From contig NC_134141.1 in assembly GCF_033958435.1 (NCBI RefSeq), forward strand, positions 100,171,001 through 100,235,000: a stretch of DNA of 64,000 nt, in the 5' to 3' direction. Within the stretch, counting starts at the first letter, position 1, and every line of letters starts with the position of its first letter. Below are positions 44,717 to 55,164 of this stretch, one piece after another. The position numbers and the translations under genes were made by a program. The stretch is from Carettochelys insculpta (taxonomy: Eukaryota; Chordata; Testudines; Carettochelyidae). Below the pieces are notes generated by a model. It was given only the letters and a program-made list of their open reading frames with translations, had not been told where the DNA came from and ran no database searches.

Positions 44717-45034
44717 TCACCAGCAGATATCAGCTGATGCCCTGCTGGTTTGGGAGTTTCTCTGCAACTCAAGCAGGGAGCGCAGAATCTCCATCTGCTG
44801 AGTAACGGCCATTAAAAGCTTTAAAGCAACCTTGGTCTGCTTTGCCGTGACCTCAGTGTGCTTTGCCATGGTCTCATTCATTTTGGACAATTGCTGCTGC
44901 TGCAGGTCAAGCATTCTCTCACTGAATTTTACTTGACTCTGACGCCACTCAGCTGTACTGTGACGCCCCTGAACACTGTCCTTTGTCAAGTTCTTACACT
45001 CTGCATGAACGTCTTGTATGTGCTGCATGATCAT
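44717..45034 (-). pseudogene. C-terminal coiled-coil part of the Harbinger second (Myb-like) gene
   Basis: A 105-codon open piece on the reverse strand. It contains SERMLDLQQQQLSKMNETMA followed by a long heptad-like stretch rich in Gln, Lys, Met and Leu, then MEILRSLLELQRN. This is the type of C-terminal coiled coil found in the Myb/SANT companion protein of Harbinger elements, where it would mediate protein contacts. It is in a different frame from the SANT part and separated from it by about 740 bp, which could be an intron (acceptor-like 'ctgctttgcag' on the reverse strand near 45090) or decay. Confidence 0.65.
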
Positions 45035-45519
45035 ATCTTATTTCGCTTTCCTGCATCCCCTGATTTTGGTTAGAATGGGAAAGTCTGCAAAGCAGGGGCA
45101 GCGGCCAGGTGTCCTGGCTGGGTGTCCTGTGGCAGTGACAAATGGACGGCTGCATGTGGGGCTTCGATGAACAATAAAAATAATATAAAGAAAAAAAATA
45201 TCCAAAGAAAGGCTGGAAGTAAAGGGATATGGGAGAGGAAAAGCACAGCAGAGGAATAGCGCGCATGGTGCTGGGGGATTCCTGAGAAATGAAAACAAGT
45301 GCTGCTTGGTAAGGGACATGGGAGGGGAAACACCCAGCACAGCACAGCAGCTGTGTGGCACAAGGGGCAGTGGGGGAACATGAAAAATTAAAAGAAATGC
45401 CAGTTGGAAAGAGACATGCGGGGAAGAGCCCCCCCAAAGCCTGCAAACTGTGTTGTGGGGTAGGGAATGGAGCACCCGCCAGCTGCTGCAGGCCAATGTA
45501 AAGGGGCAGGAAGCTTGTT

Positions 45520-45535
45520 TGAAAAAAAAAAAAAA
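45520..45535. repeat. A-run of about 13-14 nt
   Basis: Homopolymer in the presumed intron/decayed part of the Harbinger second gene. Confidence 0.9.
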
Positions 45536-45770
45536 GATGTAAATTCCCATACTTCCACAGGTTGTCAAAGAAGACATCACCCTCCTAACACTGACAAATA
45601 TGGATAAAAAATAGCTACCCAAGAATCTCATGGAAAAAAATACAAGAGTGCCTGGATGAGGCTTTTGAGGAGATCTCCAAAAAGGAGACGTGCTCCATCA
45701 CAAGAAACAGTAACACGCTGTTCTGAGGGATGCAGAAGCAAAGCTAGCAAACCTGTACCTATGCAAAACC

Positions 45771-46406
45771 CTATAGCTGTACCAACCCCCAACCCGTTTC
45801 TAGCATGCAGAATAACGACTCACCCAAACCACCTGCTTCAGAGGGCTGGGGGACTAGTGTGGAGGTGACTGGCATGGAGGAGACTGGTTTCAGGTCCGTG
45901 GTGAAGAGCTCAGGGCTGTCCGGAAAAACTTCCTCTCCCCGCTGCTCATTGCTCACTTCCTCCTCTCCATTGCCCTATTCCTTTGGTCTACACTGCTCCT
46001 CCATGCTCAACTCGGAATCCATATCAGCGCCTCCACAAGTATTGTAATTCAGTTCAGGCTCCATGGTGGGGTCATTCCCCATCAGCATGTGGAGCTGTTG
46101 ATAATAGCAGCAGTTCTCTGGAGCTGCCCCTGACAGATGGTTGGCTTCATGGACTTTTTGATAGGCCTGCCAGAGTTCTTTCACCTTCACCCACCACTGC
46201 ACAGAGTCCCGGGAGTAACCTCAGGCTGCCATCTCACGTGCCATCTGATCATAGATTGCCCCGTTTCTCTTGGCCACCTGAAGTCTCTTCACCACCATTT
46301 GGTCTCCCCAAATGGCAATGAGATCCAGAATCTCCTGGTGGGTCCAAGCTGGGGCTCTCTTGTGAGCCTGAGAAGTGCTGGTCAGATAACTACAGTAAGT
46401 GCTCAT
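45771..46406 (-). pseudogene. Myb/SANT-like DNA-binding protein of the Harbinger element, two in-frame stops
   Basis: Second gene of a PIF/Harbinger element; in characterised elements this protein binds DNA and helps bring the transposase to the termini. One reverse frame runs from ATG 46406 to 45771, broken by TGA at 46221-46223 and TAG at 45975-45977 with no indel. The N-terminus holds APAWTHQEILDLIAIWGDQ, a trihelix/SANT-type first helix with the expected W and W residues, then Y-D-QMAREMAA, then W-V-KVKELWQAYQKVHEAN, the third-helix region. An acidic middle segment follows (PTMEPELNYNTCGGADMDSE). The TGA lies in an R/W position typical of CpG decay. The start is about 500 bp inside the right terminus, and transcription would run toward the transposase. 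Confidence 0.85.
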
Positions 46407-46917
46407 GATCGCAGTACAGGGCTACCAATAATTGCCGCCTATGTGGCGCGATGCCTACCAATGTGGTGCAACACGATGGGCAAAGGGATTTTTTCAAAAT
46501 GGACGCCCTTCTTATTTGCAGGGCTGGGCTGCTAAAGTCCAATTCAAATTTTCATTCCAATGCAAATTCAAACCAAACTTTGTGGGCTTACTTTGACCTT
46601 CTTCCTGCACACCTGACAGCCATGCACAATGAAGTGGCCATACTTTGAGGGTCACCGTGTAGCTTTGTGGGATATGTACGGGACACTTCTGGCAGCTAAT
46701 AAATTCAAATTAAGGACATGGTGCTTCCACACTATCCTTGATTCGAGATTTTAAATTTGAGATAGACGCTATACCCATCCCATAATAGTGATATTCTGTA
46801 ATTGGCATTATGGCTTAATAAATCGAGTTAACAGTATTATGTGTGAAGACAGCCACATTGTAATATTGAGTAAAGCCTTGACATTTGAATTTATCTCATA
46901 ATGTAGATGCAGCCTCA

Positions 46918-49900
46918 GTCCAGGCTGAAAATATCTGCCAGGGAAAGCTATTCCTATGTTAGTTTTTCAGAGGCACAGGAGAATTAACAGAGTCCATGTG
47001 GGATGGATTTTTTAAAAGTGCCCAGTTATTGGTCTGACTTTGTCCCTTTGAAAGCAATGTGAGTTTTGCATTGACCTCACAGGACCCAGGCTTTCACCCT
47101 AACGATCTGAATCCTGCAGTGTAGAGCTCTCTTCATCACCTTAAGTTGATGTTTCATTCCTGGCAGTGAAAGCTGCTGTGTATCTTAAGGACTGACCTTA
47201 CCAAGCAAATTCAAATTATAGTCTATAATTCCCTTAGCTCAAGATGGAGTTACAGGGCCCTGGCTTGCTTCTGCTTATCAGTTCTTCTGTTCTGACAGAC
47301 TCACTTGCTCTCAAAACAAAAACTGAACTAAGGCAAGTATCCGTAAGAGAGGCTAACTACTGCAACACTCTTGATTTCCAGTTATGTGCTAGGTTTCTGT
47401 CTAAAAAATAAATCAGCATAACATTTATCAAGTCTTTTTCTATAAGGCAGTAAGTGGAAAGTGTCAGTCTTCTAACATTTTATTTCCTCAGGGGCAGGGA
47501 CTGATGGAAGAGATGAAATGTGCTGAAGCTGACTTGGTATGTTGAACTGTCTGCTGTGGGAGAAACTGTTCCTTGACTTGTACTGAAAACTGTCCAAGAA
47601 TTCCCACAATTGTGATATAGTTACATGTCTTTTGATCAGGTATCAAAGATGCCTCCACCCATGAGGACCACTAGAGACAGAGCCTGAAGTGAGATGATTG
47701 CTCCACACTGGTATGGAAGGGGCTAAAGCAACTCAGAGCTGCTGCGCAAAGCCCAGCCATGGGGGAAAAGACTTATTGGAAGCCAACCAGGTGAAGGCTT
47801 AGAAGCAGTCAATCAGGGCCAGACTATGAAAAGGGATGCTCAGCAAAGCACAAGGCAATCTCTCCCTGGAGGGCATAAGAACTGGCTGCTTAGGACAGTG
47901 CTGGGAAGGGTCGGGGGAACACCTGCTTGACTGGGGCACCTGATACAGAGGGCTGGGAAGGTGTTGAGGCTTCAGGAAAACAGATAGAGGGGCAAGCAGG
48001 AAATGCAGCCTTGAGAGTCCCTGGGCTGGGACCCAGGGTAGGAGGCAGGTCTGGGTCTTCTCCCCAGCCCCACAAATTTGCCACTAAGGAGCATGGCTGA
48101 ACCAGACTGCTGATTGCCCTTGAGGCTGGGGACTAGTCTTTGGGCTGTAGTTAGCTGCTGAGTCAGGAGCAAGGACTGAGGACTGCTGGAAGGGAGGAGA
48201 ATGGAGTTGAGGCAAGGTGCAGGGCCATGCCTGAAAAGGACACCGTGGTCTAGGAGAGGTCAGTTCCAAGATTCAGAAGAGGTGGAGATAGTGAAACAGG
48301 CAACCAGCAAGACCACCACCTAAAGAGGATGTGTAGGGTGTGTTGGGCCTGGACTGAGCTCATTTCCAGAATGACAAGTAGGAGGTGCTCTGGTGGTAAG
48401 GCTATGCCCTGTTATGGAGCCTTTTTTGAACTCGCCAGTGGTCCAGATCAGCAGGGTATAAAAGTTTGTGTGCTCCAAAGAACAACCACTAAAACCACCA
48501 TCCTCTGCTGAAGGTGGGAGGGCCTAAAGCAAAAGCAAACAGCATACAATAGAGAGCACAAAGTGTTGGCTTAGAGCAACACATCTCTCACAAAACCAAA
48601 ATTGGAAGGCCTTAAGGTGCTATTAGAGACATGCTTGCTCTAAACCCAGGAACATGAAGATCCCCAGATATCAGACAATGTGTATGAATTCCATCTGAAA
48701 CCAGGGAAAATTCTAGACAGGTGCACTGTGCTGCTGCAGATTAACTCAGCTCTTCTTCAAATTTTACATTTGAAGCCCTTATCCTGGAAGCTGCTGTCTG
48801 TGCATGGCCACTTCTATTTACGTGAAGCCTCTCTGGCTGCAGTGAGACCCTGTGCAAGTGTGGCACTCCTCTCCGTTTGTAGCAGCTTACAGATCAGTCA
48901 CTAACTTTGTCAGTTTCAGCCTATGAGATTTCTATAGCACAAGTCATTACCATGGTATCTAAGCTCTGATTTCAACTCCGACTGTGCTATAGTTATCACT
49001 TAATCCTACTTTGTTTATTCTCTGTGCTCAACAGCCATCATTTGTAATTATACGGTTGGTAAACAGAGCTAAAAAATCACTGTGCCCTGTTATTAACCAT
49101 CATGTGCCTTTGGCCTTTTCATTCTGGAATAATGAGAAAAATGCATCTGACTTTGGAATTTCATTTTGATTTTTCCCCAGAAAACTCCCCATTAATGCAA
49201 GCAAGATTTTTTAAAAATATTTTAAGACAACCCTTAAGCGTGAAATGAATATTGCATCCACACATTCAGATGCTCTGCTGATGTACAGAAATACTGATTT
49301 TTTACAGTTTGTTTATTCTCTTTATTGATATGGGACATATTTTGAATGGGAATTTATTTATTTATTTTACAATACAGCCACAACTGCTATGTAAAACCAG
49401 TAAAGAGGGGCATAGGTTCAACCCTTCTTTAAGTAAAAGAAGAGCATGAACGGAGATCCGTCAGCATTTCAGTAAAATAGTATACCATAGTACTCAGGAA
49501 GGTACGCACAGCTTCCTAGCCCACGAGCCCAGAGTCTCTTGATTAGAGGGCATGTTTATGGCCCCAGCAGATTATCAGGAAGTACAGAGTCTGTAACAAG
49601 TGTTGGCTAGGTGCTGCCTGCTGGAGAAGCAGTAAATAACATCAGCAGCACATGGGAGCAGCCTTCCCCAAGACATCCTTCCCTGCAAGCGCAAGTAGGT
49701 GTTGCACCTGTCATTGCAAGCTTGCAAATCCATGTTCCCTATGATCACCCCAACCCTTTTGTGCCTTACTTGAACCTTGGTATGCTGGGACTTTGCCCCA
49801 CACTAATTTCCAATTTCTATGCAGATTTGAGGAGCAATTGCAAAGTCATTGTGGATAGAATTTAAAAAATTCCTTACCTCACCAAGCAGGTGCGTAGAAA

Positions 49901-50443
49901 AAAAAAGAAAAGAAAACAGTGTAGCTAGACCATAGAGCAAAACTACTAGAGCTGTTCTGATTTTTCTAGCAGGAGTTCCATCTGGCATAAATGTTTTATC
50001 TTAGATTTGCACATCCCAAATAATTACTTGGTATACTTGAGTAAATTACTTCCTCTCCATTCCTGTCAGCTGTGGCTTTCAGACATCCTTCTCATTTCCA
50101 GTTAACTCAAAAGCTGTCCATAGTATGTTCTTGGAAGACCTCTGATGGTGAACAGTAGGTACTGCTCATCTCACACTAATTCAACTAGCAAAAGGGGAGG
50201 AAGGGAAGGAAACCTGTATGTTCACAGCGTAGGGAGTTTATACAGTATCTCAATGTATCCTTTGAATATTCTTCAGATTAAATTACAGTGACTTTGCACA
50301 AGGACAATCAAACCACATCAGTAGCTTATTACTGCATTGTAGTATCCAGCATTGTTCACAGTTGTATAACAAGAGCTGAGCAAACAATTTATGGCAAATA
50401 ATTTATTTGAAAACATTCAGCCTCTGATTATTTCTGTGAAATG
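46918..50443. other. Non-coding, one GC-rich block
   Basis: Mostly AT-rich and unrecognised. 47640-48480 is GC-richer, with 'gggctgggacccagggtagg' and related Gly/Pro-coding text that resembles the ends of reptile LTR-type repeats; no coding domain, primer site or paired terminal repeat was found, so it is left unclassified. Confidence 0.4.
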
Positions 50444-50455
50444 CCTATGACCATG
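50444..50455. repeat. Left 12-bp target site duplication of the PLE
   Basis: CCTATGACCATG, repeated exactly at 51961-51972. Confidence 0.85.
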
Positions 50456-51688
50456 GCCCCACAGTATGCCAACATCTTTATGGCTGACCTGGAACACCAC
50501 TTTCTCAGTTCTCGTTCCCTAGCGCACCACCTCTACCTACGCTACATTGATGACATCTTCATCATCTGGACCCATGGGAAGGAGGCTCTTGAAAAGTTCC
50601 ACTGTGATTTCAACAGTTTCCACCCCACCATCAATCTTAGCCTGGACCAGTCCACACAAGAAATTCACTTCCTGGACACTACTGTGCAGATAAGCAACGG
50701 TCACATAAATACCACCCTATACCAAAAACCCATGGACCACTATGCTTATCTACACGCCTCTAGCTTCCATCCAGGGCATACTACATGATCCATTGTTTAC
50801 AGGCAGGCACTAAGGTACAACCGCATTTGCTTTGATCCATCAGACAGAGACAAACATCTACAAGACCTTTACCCAAGCTTTCCTCAAACTACAATCCCAC
50901 CTAAGGAAGTGAGGAAACAGATTGATAGAGCCAGACGGGTACCCAGAAGCCACCTGCTACTAGACAGGCCTTGCAAGGAAAACAAGAGAACACCACTGAC
51001 CATCACACACAGCCACCAATTAAGGCCTCTCCAGCACATCATCAGTGATCTGCAACCCATCCTGAACAATGATCTTTCACTCTCACAGACCTTGGGAGGC
51101 AGGCCTGTCCTCGCCTATAGACAGCCTGCCAACCTTAAACAAATCCTCACCAGCCACTACAAATCACAAACCAGTGACTCTAGGCCTGGAACCAGCTCCT
51201 GCAACAGTCCTCGCTGCCAACTCTGCTCACATATCTAAACCAGTGACATCATCACAGGACCTAACACCAACTATACCATCAGGGGCTCCTTCACCTGCAC
51301 ATCTACTAATATAATATATGCCATCATGTGCCAGCAATGCCCCACTGCAATTTACATTGGCCAAACTAGACAGTCTCTCTGTAAAAGAATAAATGGACAT
51401 AAATCAGACATCAGGAATGGTAATGTACAGAAGCCTGTGGGAGAACACTTCAATCTCCCTGGACACTCAGTGGCAGATTTAAGAGTGACAGTTCTGAAAC
51501 AAAAAAATGTCAAAAATCAAACGGAGGGAGAAATCTCTGAGCTGCAATTTATTTGCAAATTTGACTCCATTAACCGTGGATTAAACAGAGACTGGGAGTG
51601 GCTCGCAGTTTACAAAGGCAGTTTCTCTGCTCTGGGTGCTAATATCTCCCCATTAGACTCTGACAAAGGCTCACGTCTCCCTGTCTGA
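50456..51688 (+). pseudogene. PLE reverse transcriptase / GIY-YIG endonuclease, C-terminal part
   Basis: PLE proteins reverse-transcribe at a cut made by their own endonuclease. One frame runs to the stop at 51686-51688, broken only by TGA at 50786 (in a CGA-like context) and TAA at 51236. In order: APQYANIFMADLE (RT block before the active site), YIDDIF at 50543-50560 (catalytic Asp pair), EIHFLDTT and LYQKP (RT/thumb region), a basic linker, a Cys-pair region around NSPRCQLC, then CQQCPTAIYIGQT with the YIG at 51353 (nuclease active-site motif) followed by R-Q-SLCKRINGHK and the C-terminal ISELQFICKFDSINRGLN. The MPMTM residues preceding APQY are flanking host DNA in the same frame, not the protein's start. 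Confidence 0.92.
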
Positions 51689-51960
51689 TCTGACTTGTTT
51701 TTTCCTTTTTTGATAAGTACTGTTGATACTGGGCCATTTCCCATCTTGCTGAATAGACCTTGTCAGCTCTGGCCCTCCCTCTTACTGGGACCCCACTCTT
51801 TAAATATCTGTCTGAAACCACCCACCCCCACACAGGCATCTGATGAAGCGGGTCTTTGCCCACGAAAGTTTATGCTCCAAGATATCTGTTAGTCTATAAG
51901 GTGCCACAAGACTTCTTGTTGTTCTTGAAGCTATGGACTAACACGGATACTTCTCTGATA
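50456..51960 (+). mobile_element. 5'-truncated Penelope-like retroelement (1.5 kb)
   Basis: Bounded by the perfect 12-bp repeat CCTATGACCATG. It contains the C-terminal half of a PLE protein (RT palm to GIY-YIG endonuclease) and a non-coding tail ending in 'ttgttcttgaagctatggac' and 'acttctctgata'. The tail is the block also found alone at 1341, 17145, 25055 and 36368 and as a hairpin at 58823. The 5' part of the RT is missing at the left boundary. Confidence 0.9.
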
Positions 51961-51972
51961 CCTATGACCATG
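51961..51972. repeat. Right 12-bp target site duplication of the PLE
   Basis: CCTATGACCATG, identical to 50444-50455. Confidence 0.85.
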
Positions 51973-52190
51973 CTGTAATTTTTTCAGTTTATTCAATTAA
52001 TTATTGTCAAGGTTGTTGCCAAGTTATAGCTTCATCACAAATATTGCATACACACTTCACGTTTGAAGAAAAAAAATACAAGTATAATGTTCTTGCACTG
52101 ACCGAACTGATTTACTGAGGGCTGCATTAGATCTTATTATCTGCCCTGTTCATTTCTCACGTGCATCACCAAGACACTGTCGCTACGGTT

Positions 52191-52587
52191 ACACTAGCGA
52201 CTTTGGAGCTTCCACACGCAAAAATGCATTTTGTCAATGTTTGTTGGCAAAACTGCAATTTTGCCAACAGCCTTGAAACATAATGCTGCCTTCTGCCTTT
52301 CAGCCATGAAACATAATGCTGCCGTCCACAAAATCTGTTGACAAAATAACAATGTGGACGCTCTTGGGGGGCCTTGTCTTGACAGACAGGGTATCCAGAA
52401 CAATGGGCGGCCTTGTCTACTGTGCTTCCAGGTGCCTGTTTTGTCAAGAGAGCAGCCGGGAAGTCTGGCTGCTCATTTGACAGAGCAGAGTGCTCTTCTG
52501 ATTGGCTTTTGTGTGTGGCCGCACTCTGTCGACAGAAGTTTTGTCAAACAATGATTTCTGTTGACAGGCCACTGTAACTGTACGGGG
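52191..52587. mobile_element. 397-bp Harbinger-type MITE
   Basis: Left end 'cgctacggttacactag' and right end (reverse complement) 'ccgtacagttacagtgg' are diverged inverted repeats; TGT flanks both sides (52188-52190, 52588-52590). Interior is rich in 'ttgtc/gacaa' motifs and has the 17-bp direct repeat TGAAACATAATGCTGCC near 52274 and 52306. Confidence 0.6.
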
Positions 52588-52590
52588 TGT

Positions 52591-54450
52591 GAATTAAGGG
52601 CATATAGTAATGCCCTTCCTATCTCCACATCTCAATGATAACTTTGTTTTAAAGGAATAGTCCATTTTGTTTTCTCATGCAGGCAATATTAATGTGATTA
52701 TGAAGGCAAAGTCAAATAGGTTCCTACCAAAATTTTTTCCATTCACTTTACAAAGCTGGAATTTTATTAAATCAATTTTCTCCAATTAAATGAATGGAAA
52801 AAATACACACTGGACGGCAGAAGAATGAAAAGGAAAGAAGTCTTTTCTGTTTTGGGAATACGTGAGGGCAGAGTTGTTATGACAGGCTGATGCTGGCACT
52901 CACTCTCCCTGGTAAGCATGAACAAACACCCTGCTCCGTGAACCATCAGATCAGGCTAAGATCAGAGATCTGAAAGGTATATGAGAATCCCGGAGCAGAA
53001 TCCACAAAGGCAGCACGAAGATGAGCAGGAACAGACCACACCCATGTTGCTTATCAGGTCAAAAACAGCTGGATGGGAATTTTCTACAGGAATAATTTTA
53101 TGACAGAAAATTAATTTTCCACAGAACTGAACCTTTTCCAGCTGCCCAACTTTCCTGGTGGGCTGCCCCAGATCAGAGGATCCCAGGGCATTCAGAATTC
53201 AAAGCTCTGGGATGGTCCACCAGGCCTGCTGCCTCTGATCTGGGCCTACCAGTGCCCCTCAGCTCCGAGTTCCTCAGCAGTCCACGTGGTGGATTACCCC
53301 ACAGCCAGGTTCCCAGACTCCCAAAGCAACCTGACCCCTATGGGTCATGGAGCTTCAGAAATAAATCTTTCACTTTTTCAGAATAAAACTTCAGAATTCT
53401 CATACCATGGGAAGTTTTAACACTGATTTTTTTCATTCTGCTTTAGGACAAGAACTTTTTTTAAAAAGAAATATTGGCGCGTCCTACATAACAACAAAAA
53501 CTTGCAGTTCTAGTCACAGAACAAGACACCAAAGTTTATCCTCACTTGGCTTGACACTTATTGCACCCACAATGTAGAGCAGTGAATAAGAAAAGTTGTC
53601 TGGACTAGTGGTCAGAGCAGGAGTCAGGTCTAGTGGGTGGAGTAGGTGTCCAGGATAGAGAGCAAAGCCAAGGGTCAAAACCAGAGTCAGCTGCGAGTTA
53701 CATGCACCAGGGGTCAAGCCAGACTCAGAGGCAAGTATCAAATCCATGATCCATATGCCTGATCCAAGGGTCAAGCCAAAGTCTGAAGTCAGGAAATTAG
53801 TAACAGGGCCAGGTACTGGAACAAGAAGGGTCCAATTCAGCAGACACAAGAAATCACCTACTTGCTCAAACAACTTCCTGTGCTTCCTTTTGGCTTAAAT
53901 AGTATGGTTGGTCCAATCAGCAGCGGTAGGAAATTCCCCTGTCAGAGCTTGGGTAGGTGTGTTGGTTTGGCTGAAATTTAGTCCTACTAGCTTCTCAGCC
54001 TATAAGGTTTCAGCAGATACTGGGTAGGAGGCCAGACTGCGATGGCTATTTGATAATTCCCAACCTTAGGCACAAGGCCTGGAATATTGCAAAACAAAGG
54101 GACTGTCATCAGAAAACATGTTGACAAAAACCAAAACCATCTATTTTAGATTTTCTCTCACATCATCATCATCATCCACAATTTATTAGCAACTATGAAA
54201 TAGATCAAAAGTCCTTTCACCCAAAATTCACATATATATCATGACCTCAACTTGTCTGGAAAATAAAGACATTTTGATTAGTCCAGGCATATTTTCTGCA
54301 AACTGCTTGTGGACCTAGCTAAAAAAGTCTTAGGTCTCAAAACAGTTAAAGTACTGCAGTCTTTCTTGGCACAACTCTGGTCAAGGAATTATGGGAAGGC
54401 TTTAATCCCATAAAAATTATCGCAAGGCCTTAAACTATTACAGTCTCTCA
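52591..54450. other. Non-coding with one degenerate repeat zone
   Basis: 53590-53830 carries several variants of 'gtcaagccagagtcag' spaced about 25-50 bp; it resembles the low-complexity interior of reptile retroelement repeats. (ATC)n at 54161-54176. Otherwise nothing recognised. Confidence 0.45.
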
Positions 54451-54507
54451 GGATACATCTACACTGCAATAAAAATCCTGCAGCACCAAGCTCCAGGACC
54501 CAGAAAG

Positions 54508-54917
54508 GTGCTGGAACAATTTTTATAATAGAGGGGCTGAGTGCCATTGAGCTGGTGGGTACACCTATACCGGAAGATCAGCTCGATCATGGTGGAGCTT
54601 CTGGAGTTTTATTTAGCACACCTAGTGGGGAAACACTAAATCAAACCATCAGGGCTCTACCATCCACCCTGATACTCCTCACTGTCATGAAGAGTAAGGG
54701 AGGTCGACAAGAGAAACTTTCCTGTTGACCTCCCACTGTGGGGACGGCCAGAAAAATCTGTCTAGAATATGTTGACTCCAGCTGTGCAACTGTATCTTAA
54801 ATTGACTTTCTGACCTAGTGTAGACCTGGCCAAACTGTAGACAGTGTGTATAATGAAAACCACTTCAAGGCAGGGAGTCCAGCAGCATGCACAGTACACC
54901 TCGTTCCAGCACCTATG
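54508..54917. mobile_element. Middle element of the nest, hAT-like MITE
   Basis: Left end GTGCTGGAACAATTTTTATA and right end CTCGTTCCAGCACCTAT form an inverted pair (GGTGCTGGAACAA against AGGTGCTGGAACGA). Text 'taatgaaaaccacttcaagg' matches a repeat common in turtle genomes. It is interrupted by the inner MITE. Confidence 0.65.
54557..54831 (-). mobile_element. Inner element of the nest: Harbinger-type MITE, about 275 bp
   Basis: Read in reverse it begins GGCCAGGTCTACACTAGG and aligns with 3725-4705 and 30585-30881, including 'gtgaggagtatcaggg' and 'agccctgatggtttgattta'. Right flank is AAA. The left boundary is approximate because the left flank no longer shows a matching AAA. Confidence 0.7.
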
Positions 54918-55164
54918 AAAGCCAGGTCAAATGACTCAGGCTAAGGGCCTTAGGCTGTGGGACTACAAATAGCATTGTAGATGTTTAGGCTCTGACTTAA
55001 GCCTGGTCTCTAAGACACCTGTTCCTTCATGGGGGTTCCAGAGCCCAGGCAAGAGACTGGACCTGAATGTCTACACTCCAGTTCAGCCACACAGAGAAAG
55101 CCAAGTGACTCAGACCACTCATGTCCATGTCAGGAGACTTTTGTTACAGTATAACTGTGTCTCC

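Larger units (their letters stand above)
42289..46914 (+). mobile_element. Complete 4.6-kb two-gene PIF/Harbinger DNA transposon
   Basis: Left end GGCTGCATCTACACTACAAG and reverse complement of the right end GGCTGCATCTACATTATGAG are terminal inverted repeats continuing into 'ataaatttga/ataaattcaa'. The 3-bp flanks are TAA (42286-42288) and TCA (46915-46917), a TWA-type duplication with one change. Contents in order: forward transposase pseudogene (42630-43913), an 88-bp minisatellite, the reverse coiled-coil exon of the second gene (44717-45034), an intron-like or decayed gap, and the reverse Myb/SANT exon (45771-46406). The two genes converge. Both have lost function through stops, so any mobility would need proteins supplied from elsewhere. 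Confidence 0.93.
54451..55164. mobile_element. Outer DNA transposon of a three-level nest
   Basis: Left end GGATACATCTACACTGCAAT and reverse complement of right end GGAGACACAGTTATACTGTAA are diverged inverted repeats. Left part 54451-54507 and right part 54918-55164 are separated by the middle element. The right part has inverted 'gttccagagcccagg' and 'gactcagg' -type blocks. Confidence 0.6.

Noticed and set aside
45038..45631. 197-codon Phe/Ser/Cys-rich reverse open frame
   Set aside because: Low-complexity product reading the antisense of the A- and G-rich gap in the Harbinger companion gene; no recognisable domain, and two other long frames overlap it.
47640..48480. Possible LTR or old retrovirus-like terminal repeat
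   Set aside because: Only composition and a few familiar-looking words support it; no paired repeat, primer site, polypurine tract or coding domain could be found.
53514..53873. 119-codon reverse open frame
   Set aside because: It reads a degenerate short repeat ('gtcaagccagagtcag' variants) and shows repetitive Leu/Thr/Pro text without a domain.
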